The notes: a model not told the origin generated them from the letters alone. Positions 1-9,406 are shown, counted from the stretch's first letter. The stretch is 64,000 nucleotides of DNA from Streptomyces sp. DSM 15324 (GCF_001514285.1 NZ_KQ949023.1:1354160-1418159), one strand, 5' to 3'. Numbers and translations are program-made.

Positions 1-1630
1 CCTTGGCGACCCGCTCGGGAAAGGCGAGGGCGGCGACGAGCCCGGCGGCACGATCGTCGGAGACGCCCGCTCCGGCCTCGCGCCCGCCGTCCGGCGCGGA
101 GCCATGAGCGGGCGGCCGGGACACGTCGGCCAGAACGCCCCGCAGCCGCCGGACCTCCGCACGCCACCTTCCGGCATAGGCGTCACCCCCACGCCGGACA
201 CGGCGCAGGGCGGCGCCCAGATCGTCCCCGTACTCCCGCGGAGCCTCCTCGCTCAGCAGGGCGACCACCTCCGCGGCGCGCTCCGCCCCCACCGACGAGG
301 CGCCGTCCAGCAGGGCCCGCCCCAGCCGCGGGTGCAGCCCCAGCCGGGCCAGCCGCCTCCCGTCGTCCGTGACCCGACCGGCGGAGTCGACCGCCCGCAC
401 AGCCGTCAGCAGACCGCGCGCCGCCGCCATCGCCCCGCCCGGCGGCGGGTCCAGCAACGCCAGCCCCGACGCCTCGGGATCGCCCCAGCAGGCCGCCTGG
501 AGGGCGAACGCGGTGAGGTCGGCCACCTTGATCTCCGGCGCCGGGAAACGCGGCAGACGAGCGTCCTCCGCCTCCGTCCAGCAGCGGTACACCACCCCCG
601 GCGCCTCCCGCCCGGCCCGCCCCGCCCGCTGGCGCGCCGCCGCCCGCGAGGCCCGTACCGTCGCCAGCGCGCTCAGCCCGCGCGCATGGTCCACCCGCGG
701 CTCCCGCGCCAGCCCCGAGTCGACGACCACCCGCACCCCGGGAACCGTCAGCGAGGACTCCGCCACCGAGGTCGCCAGCACCACCCGGCGCCGCTCACCC
801 GGCGCCAGCACCGCGTCCTGCACGGCGGCGGACGCCCGCCCGTGCACCTGGAGCACGTCCACCCCGTCCAGGCCCCCGAGCTGCCCGGCGACCCGCGCGA
901 TCTCCCCGACACCCGGCAGGAAGCACAGCACGTCCCCGGGCCGCTCGGCCAGCGCCCGCCGCACCACCGACGCCACGTGCGCCAGGAGCGCCGGATCCAC
1001 CCGCATGCCGTGCGGCGGCCGTACCGGACGGGCCGGGGGAGCCCAGACCACCTCCACCGCGTGCGCGGAGCCGTGCGCCTCCACCACCGGCGCCCCGCCC
1101 AGCAACCGCGCCCACCCCTCGGTGTCGGTCGTCGCGGACGCGGCCACCAGCCGCAGCTCGGGCCGCAGCGTCTGCCGTACGTCCCACAGGAAGGCGGCCG
1201 AGGTGTCCGCGTCCAGATGCCGTTCGTGGCACTCGTCGAGCACGACGACGTCCACGCCGGCCAGCTCCTGGTCGCGCTGGAGCCGCTGCAACAGGACGCC
1301 CGTCGTGACGACCTCCACGCGCGTGTGCCGCCCCACGACCCGCTCCCCGCGGACCGTGAACCCGACGCTCCCGCCGGGCTTCTCGCCCAGCAGCCACGCC
1401 ATCCGCCGGGCCGCCGCCCGCGCCGCGATCCGCCGCGGCTCGGCCACCACCACCCGCCGCGCCGGCCCCTCGCCCAGCAGCCCGGCCAGCGCCGGCGGGA
1501 CGAGCGTCGTCTTGCCGGTACCGGGCGGCGCGGCCAGGACGGCGGTGCCGTGCCCGTCCAGGGCCTCGGTCAGGGCGGGCAGGGCGGCGCGCACGGGCAG
1601 CGCGGCCAGGGCGTCGTCACGGAGGATCAC
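1..1630 (-). CDS. hrpB: ATP-dependent helicase HrpB (3' end cut by window edge)
   Basis: DEAH/DExH-box superfamily 2 helicase of the HrpB type, which unwinds nucleic acid with ATP; its physiological role in actinomycetes is not well defined. Reading from a GTG at 1630 gives an open frame to the window edge (543 codons). Walker A GTGKTT lies around residue 40 and the Walker B box is DECH at residues 132-135. Downstream come the SAT motif and the helicase C region ending in Q-R-x-G-R-x-G-R, followed by helicase-associated sequence including AAGLVAALAFPERVAK. The extreme C-terminus is missing only because the window ends. It is transcribed in the same direction as the methyltransferase upstream, 22 bp away. 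The family call is firm; the exact start is less so because no strong ribosome binding site is visible. Confidence 0.9.
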   Translation of the reverse strand, partial: MILRDDALAALPVRAALPALTEALDGHGTAVLAAPPGTGKTTLVPPALAGLLGEGPARRVVVAEPRRIAARAAARRMAWLLGEKPGGSVGFTVRGERVVGRHTRVEVVTTGVLLQRLQRDQELAGVDVVVLDECHERHLDADTSAAFLWDVRQTLRPELRLVAASATTDTEGWARLLGGAPVVEAHGSAHAVEVVWAPPARPVRPPHGMRVDPALLAHVASVVRRALAERPGDVLCFLPGVGEIARVAGQLGGLDGVDVLQVHGRASAAVQDAVLAPGERRRVVLATSVAESSLTVPGVRVVVDSGLAREPRVDHARGLSALATVRASRAAARQRAGRAGREAPGVVYRCWTEAEDARLPRFPAPEIKVADLTAFALQAACWGDPEASGLALLDPPPGGAMAAARGLLTAVRAVDSAGRVTDDGRRLARLGLHPRLGRALLDGASSVGAERAAEVVALLSEEAPREYGDDLGAALRRVRRGGDAYAGRWRAEVRRLRGVLADVSRPPAHGSAPDGGREAGAGVSDDRAAGLVAALAFPERVAK

Positions 1631-1652
1631 GCCCCCAGTGTCGTACGCCGGC

Positions 1653-2558
1653 TCAGTCCCGTGCGCAGACGAAGATCGCCGTGCCCGGGATCAGGTTGCC
1701 GCGCAGCGGGGACCAGCCGCCCCACTCGGAGGTGTTCCACACCGGCCACTCCGGCTCCGCAACGTCGACCAGGCGGAAACCCGCCGCGGCGATGTCACGG
1801 ACCCGGTCGCCGAACGTGCGGTGGTGCTCGACGTAGACCGCCTGACCCCGCTCGTCCACCTCGACGTACGGCGTCCGGTCGAAATACGAGGCCGAGACGG
1901 TCAGCCCCTCCGGGCCCGGCTCGTCCGGGAACGCCCAGCGGATCGGGTGGGTCACCGAGAACACGAACCGCCCGCCCGGCCGCAGCACCCGGCGGACCTC
2001 CCGCAGCACCAGCACCGGATCGGCCACGAAGGGCAGCGCCCCGTACGCCGAGCAGGCCAGGTCGAAGGAGCCGTCGGAGAAGGGCAGCGCCCCGGCGTCC
2101 GCGCACACCAGCGGGAACGCCCCGCCGATCCGCAGCGCGTGCTGGAGCTGGCGGTGGGAGAGGTCCAGGGCGACCGGACGCGCCCCGTGGGCGGCCAGCC
2201 AGCGCGAGCACTGGGCCGCGCCGGCGCCGATCTCCAGGACGTCCTTGCCCTTGAGGTCCTCGGCCGGGCCGAGCAGCTCGGCCTCCACCTCGTCCAGGCC
2301 CTCGGGGCCCCAGACGAAGCGGTCGTCGCCGAGGAACGTGCCGTGCTCGATCTGGTACTCGTCCGCGTTGCGGTCCCACCAGCCGCGGTTGGCCCGGGAA
2401 CTCTCCGTGACGTCTGCGTCGCGCCTGGTGGCCTCCGGCTCGATGGCCGGGTCGGACAGGGGCGCGGACGATGCGGGCTCTTGGATGATCGGCTCCCTCG
2501 TCGTACTCTTCCGTGCAACCCGCCCGACGGTGCCACTCGACGTGTTCCGGAGTGTCAC
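1653..2558 (-). CDS. Class I SAM-dependent methyltransferase
   Basis: Probable S-adenosylmethionine-dependent methyltransferase of the UbiE/Methyltransf_11 type; the substrate is unknown. Motif I (VLEIGAGAAQC) is at about residues 107-117, the acidic end of strand 2 (VALDLS) and motif II-like stretch (ALPFSDGSFDLACSAYGALPF) follow, and the post-motif region has the typical LRPGGRFVFSVTHP. The first 55 residues before the WWDRNADEY segment look poorly conserved, so the true start may lie downstream of the ATG used here. The gene diverges from rpsA across a 319-bp intergenic region and is followed 22 bp later by hrpB. Confidence 0.85.
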   Translation of the reverse strand: MTLRNTSSGTVGRVARKSTTREPIIQEPASSAPLSDPAIEPEATRRDADVTESSRANRGWWDRNADEYQIEHGTFLGDDRFVWGPEGLDEVEAELLGPAEDLKGKDVLEIGAGAAQCSRWLAAHGARPVALDLSHRQLQHALRIGGAFPLVCADAGALPFSDGSFDLACSAYGALPFVADPVLVLREVRRVLRPGGRFVFSVTHPIRWAFPDEPGPEGLTVSASYFDRTPYVEVDERGQAVYVEHHRTFGDRVRDIAAAGFRLVDVAEPEWPVWNTSEWGGWSPLRGNLIPGTAIFVCARD

Positions 2559-2877
2559 CGGAGGGGCTTCCTGCGGCCCGCGTGACCTCAGGAGAAAGGT
2601 TGTGTGCCGGTTATGCGGCGTTCTGCCCCGGGTGTGCGCCTTCGCGCATTGACCCTGCCCGGCTGCCCCCGTATGCTACAAGTTGCGCTGCGGGCCTGCG
2701 CACCTCAGACGGAGCAGGCTGCGCTCGCATCTGTTGTATGTCCCCTCGGTTGTCGAGGCGCATCACCGGTTCGGCCGGTGGGGCGCTTCTTGAGCTGTCC
2801 GGCTTCATCAGAGCGATACGGGCTCCCGGCGTAGCAGTACCTACGACTTTCTGTCCGTAACCGGAGCCCTTTCCCAC
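2559..2877. other. Intergenic region and rpsA leader
   Basis: This 319-bp gap separates the divergent methyltransferase and rpsA. It holds the rpsA promoter at 2649-2677 and, by inference, a transcribed leader of about 190 nt. Within the leader a hairpin forms around 2757-2787, built on CACCGG-TTCGG-CCGGTG with flanking GCGC/GCGC pairing. Autogenous control of rpsA through its leader is known in Escherichia coli; whether this hairpin has that job here is inference. Confidence 0.5.
2649..2677 (+). promoter_or_regulatory. Vegetative promoter of rpsA
   Basis: TTGACC at 2649-2654 (5 of 6 matches to the HrdB-type -35) is separated by exactly 17 nt from TATGCT at 2672-2677 (4 of 6 matches to the -10). 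The predicted transcription start is near 2684. A strong housekeeping promoter fits the demand for ribosomal protein S1. Confidence 0.72.
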
Positions 2878-4368
2878 ATGACGAGCAGCACCGAGACCAC
2901 CGCCACCACCCCGCAGGTTGCGGTCAACGACATCGGTAACGAGGAAGCCTTCCTCGCCGCGATCGACGAGACGATCAAGTACTTCAACGACGGCGACATC
3001 GTCGACGGCGTCATCGTGAAGGTCGACCGGGACGAGGTCCTGCTCGACATCGGTTACAAGACCGAAGGTGTCATCCCGAGCCGCGAGCTCTCGATCAAGC
3101 ACGATGTCGACCCCAACGAGGTCGTCGCCGTCGGCGACGAGATCGAGGCCCTGGTCCTCCAGAAGGAGGACAAGGAAGGCCGCCTGATCCTCTCGAAGAA
3201 GCGCGCCCAGTACGAGCGTGCCTGGGGCACCATCGAGAAGATCAAGGAAGAGGACGGCATCGTCACCGGTACCGTCATCGAGGTCGTCAAGGGTGGTCTC
3301 ATCCTCGACATCGGCCTCCGCGGCTTCCTCCCGGCCTCCCTGGTCGAGATGCGCCGCGTCCGCGACCTCCAGCCCTACGTGGGCAAGGAGCTCGAGGCGA
3401 AGATCATCGAGCTGGACAAGAACCGCAACAACGTGGTCCTGTCCCGCCGTGCCTGGCTGGAGCAGACCCAGTCCGAGGTCCGCCAGACGTTCCTCACGAC
3501 CCTGCAGAAGGGTCAGGTCCGCTCCGGTGTGGTCTCCTCGATCGTCAACTTCGGTGCCTTCGTGGACCTGGGTGGCGTCGACGGTCTGGTCCACGTCTCC
3601 GAGCTGTCCTGGAAGCACATCGACCACCCCTCCGAGGTCGTCGAGGTCGGCCAGGAGGTCACGGTCGAGGTCCTCGACGTCGACATGGACCGCGAGCGCG
3701 TCTCCCTGTCGCTGAAGGCGACCCAGGAAGACCCGTGGCAGCAGTTCGCCCGCACCCACCAGATCGGCCAGGTCGTGCCCGGCAAGGTCACGAAGCTGGT
3801 TCCGTTCGGTGCGTTCGTCCGCGTGGACGAGGGCATCGAGGGTCTGGTCCACATCTCCGAGCTGGCCGAGCGCCACGTGGAGATCCCGGAGCAGGTCGTC
3901 CAGGTCAACGACGAGATCTTCGTCAAGGTCATCGACATCGACCTCGAGCGTCGTCGCATCAGCCTCTCGCTGAAGCAGGCCAACGAGTCCTTCGGTGCCG
4001 ACCCGGCCTCGGTCGAGTTCGACCCGACCCTGTACGGCATGGCCGCGTCCTACGACGACCAGGGCAACTACATCTACCCCGAGGGCTTCGACCCCGAGAC
4101 CAACGACTGGCTCGAGGGCTACGAGACCCAGCGGGAGACGTGGGAGCAGCAGTACGCCGAGGCGCAGACCCGCTTCGAGCAGCACCAGAAGCAGGTCATC
4201 AAGTCCCGCGAGGCCGACGAGGCCGCTGCCGCCGAGGGCGGCGAGGCCGCGGCTCCGACCGCGACCGGTGGCTCGTACTCCTCCGAGGGCGCGGACACCT
4301 CCGGTGCCCTGGCCTCGGACGAGGCGCTGGCCGCTCTGCGCGAGAAGCTGGCCGGCGGCCAGAGCTGA
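2878..4368 (+). CDS. rpsA: 30S ribosomal protein S1
   Basis: Ribosomal protein S1, an RNA-binding subunit of the 30S ribosome that helps recruit mRNA. The 496-residue product has four S1 OB-fold repeats, at roughly residues 36-105, 123-188, 209-277 and 294-363, as in other high-GC Gram-positive S1 proteins; E. coli S1 has six. Repeats 3 and 4 share the signatures VSSIVNFGAFVDLGGVDGLVH and VPFGAFVRVDEGIEGLVH. The acidic, Ala/Gly/Ser-rich C-terminus after residue 430 is a low-complexity tail. Third positions use C almost exclusively, which suggests very high expression. It has its own promoter and a strong hairpin terminator, so it is probably monocistronic. Confidence 0.97.
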   Translation: MTSSTETTATTPQVAVNDIGNEEAFLAAIDETIKYFNDGDIVDGVIVKVDRDEVLLDIGYKTEGVIPSRELSIKHDVDPNEVVAVGDEIEALVLQKEDKEGRLILSKKRAQYERAWGTIEKIKEEDGIVTGTVIEVVKGGLILDIGLRGFLPASLVEMRRVRDLQPYVGKELEAKIIELDKNRNNVVLSRRAWLEQTQSEVRQTFLTTLQKGQVRSGVVSSIVNFGAFVDLGGVDGLVHVSELSWKHIDHPSEVVEVGQEVTVEVLDVDMDRERVSLSLKATQEDPWQQFARTHQIGQVVPGKVTKLVPFGAFVRVDEGIEGLVHISELAERHVEIPEQVVQVNDEIFVKVIDIDLERRRISLSLKQANESFGADPASVEFDPTLYGMAASYDDQGNYIYPEGFDPETNDWLEGYETQRETWEQQYAEAQTRFEQHQKQVIKSREADEAAAAEGGEAAAPTATGGSYSSEGADTSGALASDEALAALREKLAGGQS

Positions 4369-4411
4369 TCGCTCACCGAGCAGCAGCTGCACTGAGCAGT
4401 AGCTCCTGACT

Positions 4412-4451
4412 GAGGGGCCGCACCTTTCGAGGTGCGGCCCCTCGGCTTTTT
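4412..4451 (+). terminator. Rho-independent terminator of rpsA
   Basis: A perfect 14-bp stem (GAGGGGCCGCACCT paired with AGGTGCGGCCCCTC) closes a TTCG tetraloop at 4412-4443 and is followed by GGCTTTTT. It lies 44 bp after the rpsA stop codon. This is one of the cleanest intrinsic terminators in the window. Confidence 0.92.
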
Positions 4452-4542
4452 CCGCCTCCCCGCCGAGCAAGCACCCGCGCGGCGGGAATGCCCACGCCCG
4501 TAGGCGCGTTGACATGGAGGAACACGAGGAGGAGCGGTCCAG

Positions 4543-5481
4543 GTGCTTGATCCGCAGGGTTTGTACGCATGGGAGCCGAAGGGGCTGGCCGTGGTCGACA
4601 TGGCGCTCGCCCAGGAGTCGGCCGGACTTGTCATGCTCTACCACTTCGACGGATACATCGACGCGGGCGAGACCGGCGAGCAGATCGTCGACCGGGTCCT
4701 CGACTCGCTGCCCCACCAGCTCGTCGCCCGCTTCGACCACGACCGGCTGGTGGACTACCGCGCCCGTCGGCCGCTGCTGACCTTCAAGCGCGACCGCTGG
4801 ACGGAGTACGAGGAACCCGCCATCGAGGTGCGGCTCGTCCAGGACACCACCGGCGCACCCTTCCTGCTCCTGTCCGGCCCCGAGCCGGACGTCGAGTGGG
4901 AGCGCTTCGCCGCCGCGGTGAAGCAGATCGTCGAGCGCCTCGGCGTACGCCTGTCGGTGAACTTCCACGGCATCCCCATGGGCGTCCCGCACACCCGCCC
5001 GGTCGGTCTGACCCCGCACGGCAGCCGCACGGACCTGGTCCCCGGCCACCGCAGCCCCTTCGACGAGGCCCAGGTCCCCGGCAGCGCCGAGGCGCTCGTC
5101 GAGTACCGCCTCATGGAGGCCGGTCACGACGTCCTCGGCGTCGCCGCGCACGTCCCGCACTACATCGCCCGCTCCGCCTACCCCGACGCGGCGCTCACCG
5201 TCCTCGAGGCGATCACCGCGGCGACCGGACTGGTCCTGCCGGGCATCGCCCACAGCCTCCGCACGGACGCCCACCGCACCCAGACCGAGATCGAGCGCCA
5301 GATCCGCGAGGGCGACGAGGAGCTCACCTCCCTCGTCCAGGGCCTGGAGCACCAGTACGACGCCGCCGCCGGCGCAGAGACCCGGGGCAACATGCTCGCC
5401 GAACCGGCCGACATCCCCTCGGCGGACGAGATCGGCCTGGAGTTCGAACGCTTCCTGGCGGAACGCGAAGGCGACAACTGA
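4543..5481 (+). CDS. PAC2 family protein
   Basis: Member of the PAC2 (proteasome assembly chaperone 2-like) family, 312 residues, widespread in actinobacteria that have a 20S proteasome; a bacterial molecular role is not established. Recognisable family segments are [19 protein letters not shown] near the N-terminus, [15 protein letters not shown] around residue 110 and the [13 protein letters not shown] stretch around residue 145. No signal peptide or membrane segment is seen, so it is probably cytoplasmic. The GTG start at 4543 is preceded by purine-rich GAGGAGGAGCGG. It follows the rpsA terminator and probably has its own promoter. Confidence 0.88.
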   Translation: MLDPQGLYAWEPKGLAVVDMALAQESAGLVMLYHFDGYIDAGETGEQIVDRVLDSLPHQLVARFDHDRLVDYRARRPLLTFKRDRWTEYEEPAIEVRLVQDTTGAPFLLLSGPEPDVEWERFAAAVKQIVERLGVRLSVNFHGIPMGVPHTRPVGLTPHGSRTDLVPGHRSPFDEAQVPGSAEALVEYRLMEAGHDVLGVAAHVPHYIARSAYPDAALTVLEAITAATGLVLPGIAHSLRTDAHRTQTEIERQIREGDEELTSLVQGLEHQYDAAAGAETRGNMLAEPADIPSADEIGLEFERFLAEREGDN

Positions 5482-5493
5482 GCGCTGGCGCCG

Positions 5494-5545
5494 AGGGGCC
5501 AGTGGCAGGGGGGCCAGCGGCAGGGGGCCAGCGGCACCGGGCCCG
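5494..5545. repeat. Short GC-rich tandem repeat
   Basis: Three imperfect copies of a GGGCCAGYGGCA-containing unit of about 14-16 bp lie between the PAC2 gene and coaE. It is not in a recognised gene and probably arose by slippage. Confidence 0.5.
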
Positions 5546-5614
5546 GCGGCACAGCCGGTACGGCTACGGGGCCTGCGGGGACGGCGGTCCCCGGCAGGCC
5601 CTAAGCTTCGCCTC

Positions 5615-6223
5615 ATGCTGAAGGTGGGCCTGACCGGCGGGATCGGCGCCGGCAAGAGCGAGGTGTCGCGGCTGCTCGTCCGGTGCGGAGCCGTGCTGAT
5701 CGACGCCGACCGCATCGCACGCGAGGTCGTCGCGCCCGGAACACCCGGGCTGGCGGCGGTCGTCGACGCCTTCGGCGAGGACGTGCTGACCGCGGACGGC
5801 AGCCTGGACCGGCCCCGGCTCGGCTCGATCGTCTTCGCCGACCCCGAGAAGCTGGCCGTCCTGAACTCGATCGTGCACCCCCTGGTCGGCGCCCGCTCCC
5901 GCGCACTGGAGAGCGCCGCCCCCGAGGACGCCGTCGTCGTCCACGACGTCCCCCTCCTCACCGAGAACGGCCTCGCCGCGCTCTACGACCTCGTGATCGT
6001 CGTCGACGCGGACACCGACACCCAGCTCGACCGGCTGGTCCGGCTGCGTGGCATGACCGAGGAGGACGCCCGCGCCCGGATGGCCGCCCAGGCCACCCGC
6101 GAGCAACGCCGGAAGATCGCCGACATCGTCATCGACAACGACGTACCGCTGCCGGAGTTGGAGCGGCGCGTGCAGGACGTGTGGGCCGAGCTGACGCGCA
6201 GGGCGCGGCAGTCCACGGAATAG
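5615..6223 (+). CDS. coaE: Dephospho-CoA kinase
   Basis: Catalyses the last step of coenzyme A synthesis, ATP-dependent phosphorylation of the 3'-hydroxyl of dephospho-CoA, in the cytoplasm. The 202-residue product begins with the P-loop [12 protein letters not shown] (Lys14), followed by the [11 protein letters not shown] substrate-binding segment, [13 protein letters not shown] in the CoA domain and the lid-like [17 protein letters not shown] region. This is the usual length for stand-alone bacterial CoaE; some actinobacterial homologues carry an extra UPF0157 domain, which is absent here. The TPR gene follows 50 bp later in the same direction. Confidence 0.95.
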   Translation: MLKVGLTGGIGAGKSEVSRLLVRCGAVLIDADRIAREVVAPGTPGLAAVVDAFGEDVLTADGSLDRPRLGSIVFADPEKLAVLNSIVHPLVGARSRALESAAPEDAVVVHDVPLLTENGLAALYDLVIVVDADTDTQLDRLVRLRGMTEEDARARMAAQATREQRRKIADIVIDNDVPLPELERRVQDVWAELTRRARQSTE

Positions 6224-6273
6224 GGGCGCTCGTTCCGCGCGTTGAACCCTGCCAGCAAGGGAAGGATTTTTCC

Positions 6274-6654
6274 GTGCCCGATACCAGCGGTTCGACCGGA
6301 CGTACTCCGGAGACGCACGTCATCGACTTCCGTGCCGCGGAGCAACTGCTCGCCGCACGGGACCCGCGGGGCGCGGTGAAACTGCTCGACAGTGTCATAG
6401 CCGCACACCCCGAGAACACGGCCGCCCGCCTGCTGCGCGCCCGCGCCTTCTTCGCCGCCGCCCAACTCAGGCCCGCGGAGCTGGAGTTCACCGTCGTACT
6501 GGAGCGGGAGCCGGACAACGCGTACGCGCACTTCGCGCTCGCCCGCACCTACGAGCGGCAGGGCCGCGCAGACCAGGCGAAGCGCCACTTCCGGCTGGCG
6601 GCCGCGCTGGACCCCAACCCGCAGTACCTCAAGGCGGCCCGCTTCGAGACCTGA
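6274..6654 (+). CDS. Tetratricopeptide repeat protein
   Basis: Small protein of 126 residues made almost entirely of TPR-like helices. Three repeat units are visible, starting near AAEQLLAARDPRGAVKLLD, AARLLRARAFFAAAQLRPAE and AYAHFALARTYERQGRADQ, with the usual Ala/Gly/Pro positions and the closing AALDPNPQ. TPR proteins mediate protein-protein contacts; the partner is unknown. The GTG start at 6274 has AAGGGAAGG a few bases upstream. It probably shares a transcript with coaE. Confidence 0.82.
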   Translation: MPDTSGSTGRTPETHVIDFRAAEQLLAARDPRGAVKLLDSVIAAHPENTAARLLRARAFFAAAQLRPAELEFTVVLEREPDNAYAHFALARTYERQGRADQAKRHFRLAAALDPNPQYLKAARFET

Positions 6655-6667
6655 CCGGGCCGGGCGG

Positions 6668-6934
6668 TCACGGGTGACGCTGGTCCGGCGGCCGGTAGGG
6701 CGGGATGTCGCGGCCGGGCTGGTAGTGCGGGCCCTGCCGCAGGTGCCGGACGATCATTGCCAGATCCACGCCGACCACCACCGAGAGCACTCCGCAGGCG
6801 GCCGCCCAGCCGGGACGCCCCGCGAGGGAGAACGCGGCCGTCCCGAAGACCGCCCACACCAGTCCCCACACGCTCAGCCAGGCACGCATCCGCAGTGCAC
6901 TGCGCGCTGTCGTCGGCTCACTGCCTGTACGCAT
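6668..6934 (-). CDS. Small membrane protein (DUF6343-like)
   Basis: An 88-residue protein with two hydrophobic helices (about residues 19-35 and 41-60) and a short C-terminal tail containing the motif HLRQGPHYQPGRDIPPYRPPDQ. The pattern matches a small Streptomyces membrane family that I recall as DUF6343; the number is from memory. The ATG at 6934 is chosen over a longer frame because AGGAGGAG sits just upstream and the extra N-terminal residues are low-complexity. It converges with the TPR gene, 13 bp from its stop. Function unknown. Confidence 0.7.
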   Translation of the reverse strand: MRTGSEPTTARSALRMRAWLSVWGLVWAVFGTAAFSLAGRPGWAAACGVLSVVVGVDLAMIVRHLRQGPHYQPGRDIPPYRPPDQRHP

Positions 6935-7005
6935 CGGGTCACCACTCCTCCTCTGCAACGTACTCTTCCGTCCCCGCGTTCTCCAGGGAGACGGAGGGCG
7001 CAAGA

Positions 7006-7045
7006 GGGCGCCGCGGGGCGACGGAGGGCGCCGCGGGGCGACGGA
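7006..7045. repeat. Two perfect 20-bp tandem copies
   Basis: The unit GGGCGCCGCGGGGCGACGGA occurs twice without mismatch at 7006-7025 and 7026-7045, with a degraded partial copy upstream. It sits between the divergent small membrane protein and a methyltransferase gene. Confidence 0.75.
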
Positions 7046-7136
7046 GAGTGGCTGAGAACGGCCGGCTCCCGTGACACGAACGGGTGAACGTGTGCGAGAG
7101 GGGAACGGCTGAGCGGAAGCGGGCCGTTGGACGGGC

Positions 7137-7832
7137 ATGCGACTTGAGATGCGACACGGATACGCGGGCACGGGCCCAGGAGCGATCACCCCGGACGGCT
7201 GCGCGGTCGAGTTCTACTCACGGCTGCCGGTGCGGGACGAGCCGGACGTCATCGCCGCGGCGGTCCCCGCCGGCGCGCACATCCTCGAACTCGGCAGCGG
7301 GGTCGGCCGCGTCACCCACGCCCTCGTGGACCGCGGGTTCACCGTCACCGCGGTGGACGAGTCCCCCGAGATGCTGGAGCGGGTCCGGGGCGCACGCACC
7401 TTATGCGCCTCCATCGAAGACCTCGACCTCGACGAGACCTTCGACGTGGTGCTGCTCGCCTCCTTCCTCGTCCACAGCGGCGACCTGGAGGTCCGCCGGA
7501 GCATGCTCCGCGTCTGCGCACAGCATCTGGCCGCCGGAGGGTGCGTCCTGATCCAGCGCGAGGGCGCCGACTACCACACCGACGTGCCCCGCCAGCGCGT
7601 CGACCCGGCCGGCTTCACCGTGCGCGTGCTCTCCTCGGAGCCGATCGGCGACGGCGTCCGCTCCGTCCACGCGGAGTTCGAGTTCCCGGACGCGACCTGG
7701 ACCCAGACCTTCCTCTCCCGACCCCTCACCGAGAAACAGTTCGAGGAGGCGCTGGCGGAGGCGGGCCTGACGGTCGACCGGTATCTGACGGAGGACGGGA
7801 TCTGGGCGAGAGCGGTGCCCTCGCACCGATGA
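7137..7832 (+). CDS. Class I SAM-dependent methyltransferase
   Basis: Methyltransferase of 231 residues with motif [16 protein letters not shown] around residues 48-62, [11 protein letters not shown] as the acidic loop binding the SAM ribose, and [12 protein letters not shown] as motif IV. The C-terminal part ([26 protein letters not shown]) is a substrate-side domain of unknown specificity. Two ATG codons (7137 and 7149) are possible starts. The next gene, a uracil-DNA glycosylase, begins 51 bp downstream in the same direction. Confidence 0.85.
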   Translation: MRLEMRHGYAGTGPGAITPDGCAVEFYSRLPVRDEPDVIAAAVPAGAHILELGSGVGRVTHALVDRGFTVTAVDESPEMLERVRGARTLCASIEDLDLDETFDVVLLASFLVHSGDLEVRRSMLRVCAQHLAAGGCVLIQREGADYHTDVPRQRVDPAGFTVRVLSSEPIGDGVRSVHAEFEFPDATWTQTFLSRPLTEKQFEEALAEAGLTVDRYLTEDGIWARAVPSHR

Positions 7833-7882
7833 CGTCCGGGGCCTCGCCCTCCCGGCCCGGCGGCGGCGCGTACGGTGGAGCC

Positions 7883-8617
7883 ATGGGTGCGGCACACCGC
7901 TCCGGTCCCACCGGTCCCACCAGTCTCGCCGATCTCGACCGGCGGCTCGTGGCATGCCGGGCGTGCCCTCGGCTGGTGGAGTGGCGGGAGGAGGTGGCCG
8001 CCGTCAAGCGGGCGGCGTTCGCCGACTGGACGTACTGGGGCCGCCCGGTGCCCGGCTTCGGTCCGCCGGACGCCCGCCTGCTGATCGTGGGGCTCGCCCC
8101 GGCGGCGCACGGCGGCAACCGCACGGGCCGTATGTTCACCGGCGACCGCTCCGGAGACGTCCTGTACCGGGCGCTGTACGAGCTGGGGCTCGCCTCGCAG
8201 CCCACCTCCGTCGCCGCGGACGACGGGCTGCGGGTGTACGGGGTGCGGGTGACCGCGCCGGTGCACTGTGCGCCGCCCGCGAACAGGCCCACGCCCGAGG
8301 AGCGGGACACCTGTCGGTCCTGGCTCGTCCGGGAACTGCGGCTGCTGCGGCCGACGCTGCGCGCGGTCGTCGTCCTCGGTGCGTACGGCTGGCAGGCCGC
8401 ACTGCCCGCGTTCGCCGAGGCGGGCTGGGCGGTACCCCGTCCCCGGCCGGTGTTCGGGCACGGGGCACGGGTGACGCTGGCGGGGACGGAGGGACCACTG
8501 GAGCTGTTCGGCTGCTTCCACGTCAGCCAGCGCAACACCTTCACCGGCCGGCTCACCCCCGAGATGCTCAGGGACGTCCTGCGCACGGCGGCGGAGGCGG
8601 CGGGACTGCCCGGGTAG
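7883..8617 (+). CDS. Uracil-DNA glycosylase, family 5 (UDGb-like)
   Basis: Base-excision repair enzyme that removes uracil (and in this family often hypoxanthine or xanthine) from DNA. The 244-residue product has the family-5 motif [19 protein letters not shown], in which the usual catalytic Asp/Asn of other UDG families is replaced, and a C-terminal [15 protein letters not shown] segment equivalent to the H-P-S motif. Cysteines in CRACPRL near the N-terminus, in [16 protein letters not shown] and near the C-terminus fit the Fe-S cluster of family 4/5 enzymes. The ATG at 7883 is chosen because upstream sequence in the frame is a shadow of the previous gene. TACGGT ends only 6 nt before the ATG, so the mRNA may be leaderless. 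Confidence 0.9.
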   Translation: MGAAHRSGPTGPTSLADLDRRLVACRACPRLVEWREEVAAVKRAAFADWTYWGRPVPGFGPPDARLLIVGLAPAAHGGNRTGRMFTGDRSGDVLYRALYELGLASQPTSVAADDGLRVYGVRVTAPVHCAPPANRPTPEERDTCRSWLVRELRLLRPTLRAVVVLGAYGWQAALPAFAEAGWAVPRPRPVFGHGARVTLAGTEGPLELFGCFHVSQRNTFTGRLTPEMLRDVLRTAAEAAGLPG

Positions 8618-8663
8618 CGGCCCCGGTGGGGTGGCGGACGGCGGCGCGGGTGTCGAGCGGGGC

Positions 8664-8693
8664 GCCGGCGGCGGCGTTCCGGGCGCCGCCGGC
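8664..8693. terminator. Bidirectional hairpin between convergent genes
   Basis: A perfect 10-bp stem (GCCGGCGGCG with CGCCGCCGGC) and 10-nt loop lies between the convergent glycosylase and GntR genes. There is no T-run, which is common for Streptomyces terminators. Confidence 0.5.
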
Positions 8694-8704
8694 CGCGCCG
8701 GTCA

Positions 8705-9406
8705 TCACGCCCGTCCCTCCCGCCGGGTGTCCGACCCCGGGAGCCCGGGGGAGAGGTCCCCGAAGAGGTGCCGCACGCTGGAGCGGTGGTTGGCCTGGAC
8801 GTGTCGCAGGGCGTGGGCGCGGGCCCGGTCGGGGTCGCCGGAGGCGATGGCGTCGTACAACTCGCGGTGTTCGGCGAGGAGCTGGGGCCACTCCTCGTTC
8901 TGCCGGGTGAGCCAGCGCATCCGGCCGTCGACGGGTTCCATGACCGAGATCAGCAGGCTGTTCCCGGCCATCGCGAGGATGCCGTCGTGGAAGCGGGTGT
9001 TGACGTCCGTGATCGTCTCGGCGTCCCCGGCGGCGGTGGCGGCGGCCGCCTGGTCGAGGAGAGCGCGCAGCTCGGCCAGGGCGTCCGGGGTGGCGCGGGC
9101 GGCGGCCAGTCCGGCCGCGTACACCTCCAGCGCCTCGCGCAGTTCGAAGAGTTCCTCGACGTCCTCGGGGGTGAGACGGCGGACGACGGTGCGGCGCGCC
9201 GACTCGAAGAGGACGAAGCCCTCGGCGACCAGGGACCGGATGGCCTCCCGGACCGGCACCCGTGAGACGCCGAACCGTTCGGCCAGTTCGCGCTCGACGA
9301 GCCGGTCGCCGGGACGCAGGCGGCCCGCGATGATGTCCTGCCGCAGGGTGGCCAGGACGCGTTCGCGCACCGCTCCGAGGGGTTCGATCTTCGCCGAGGG
9401 GCTCAT
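8705..9406 (-). CDS. GntR family regulator, FadR/FCD subfamily
   Basis: DNA-binding transcriptional regulator of 233 residues. The N-terminal winged helix (about residues 10-75) has the classic LRPGDRLVERELAERFGVSRVPVREAIRSL signature; the helical FCD ligand-binding domain follows from about 85 to 210, including the metal-site region NTRFHDGILAMAGN. It is divergent from an NCS1 permease and a racemase-like gene, with a palindrome between them at 9498-9513. The likely job is repression of that transport and catabolism pair until its substrate or product binds the FCD domain. Confidence 0.93.
   Translation of the reverse strand: MSPSAKIEPLGAVRERVLATLRQDIIAGRLRPGDRLVERELAERFGVSRVPVREAIRSLVAEGFVLFESARRTVVRRLTPEDVEELFELREALEVYAAGLAAARATPDALAELRALLDQAAAATAAGDAETITDVNTRFHDGILAMAGNSLLISVMEPVDGRMRWLTRQNEEWPQLLAEHRELYDAIASGDPDRARAHALRHVQANHRSSVRHLFGDLSPGLPGSDTRREGRA

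Noticed and set aside
4509..4514. TTGACA before the PAC2 gene as a promoter -35
   Set aside because: No -10-like hexamer occurs 16-19 nt downstream; the region is the purine-rich ribosome binding site.
2611..5961. 1116-codon minus-strand open frame
   Set aside because: It lies opposite rpsA, the PAC2 gene and coaE and encodes low-complexity sequence; shadow of real genes.
7871..7876. RecA-NDp promoter at the uracil-DNA glycosylase
   Set aside because: TACGGT has the right distance to ATG, but no TTGTCRGTG is found 8 nt upstream.
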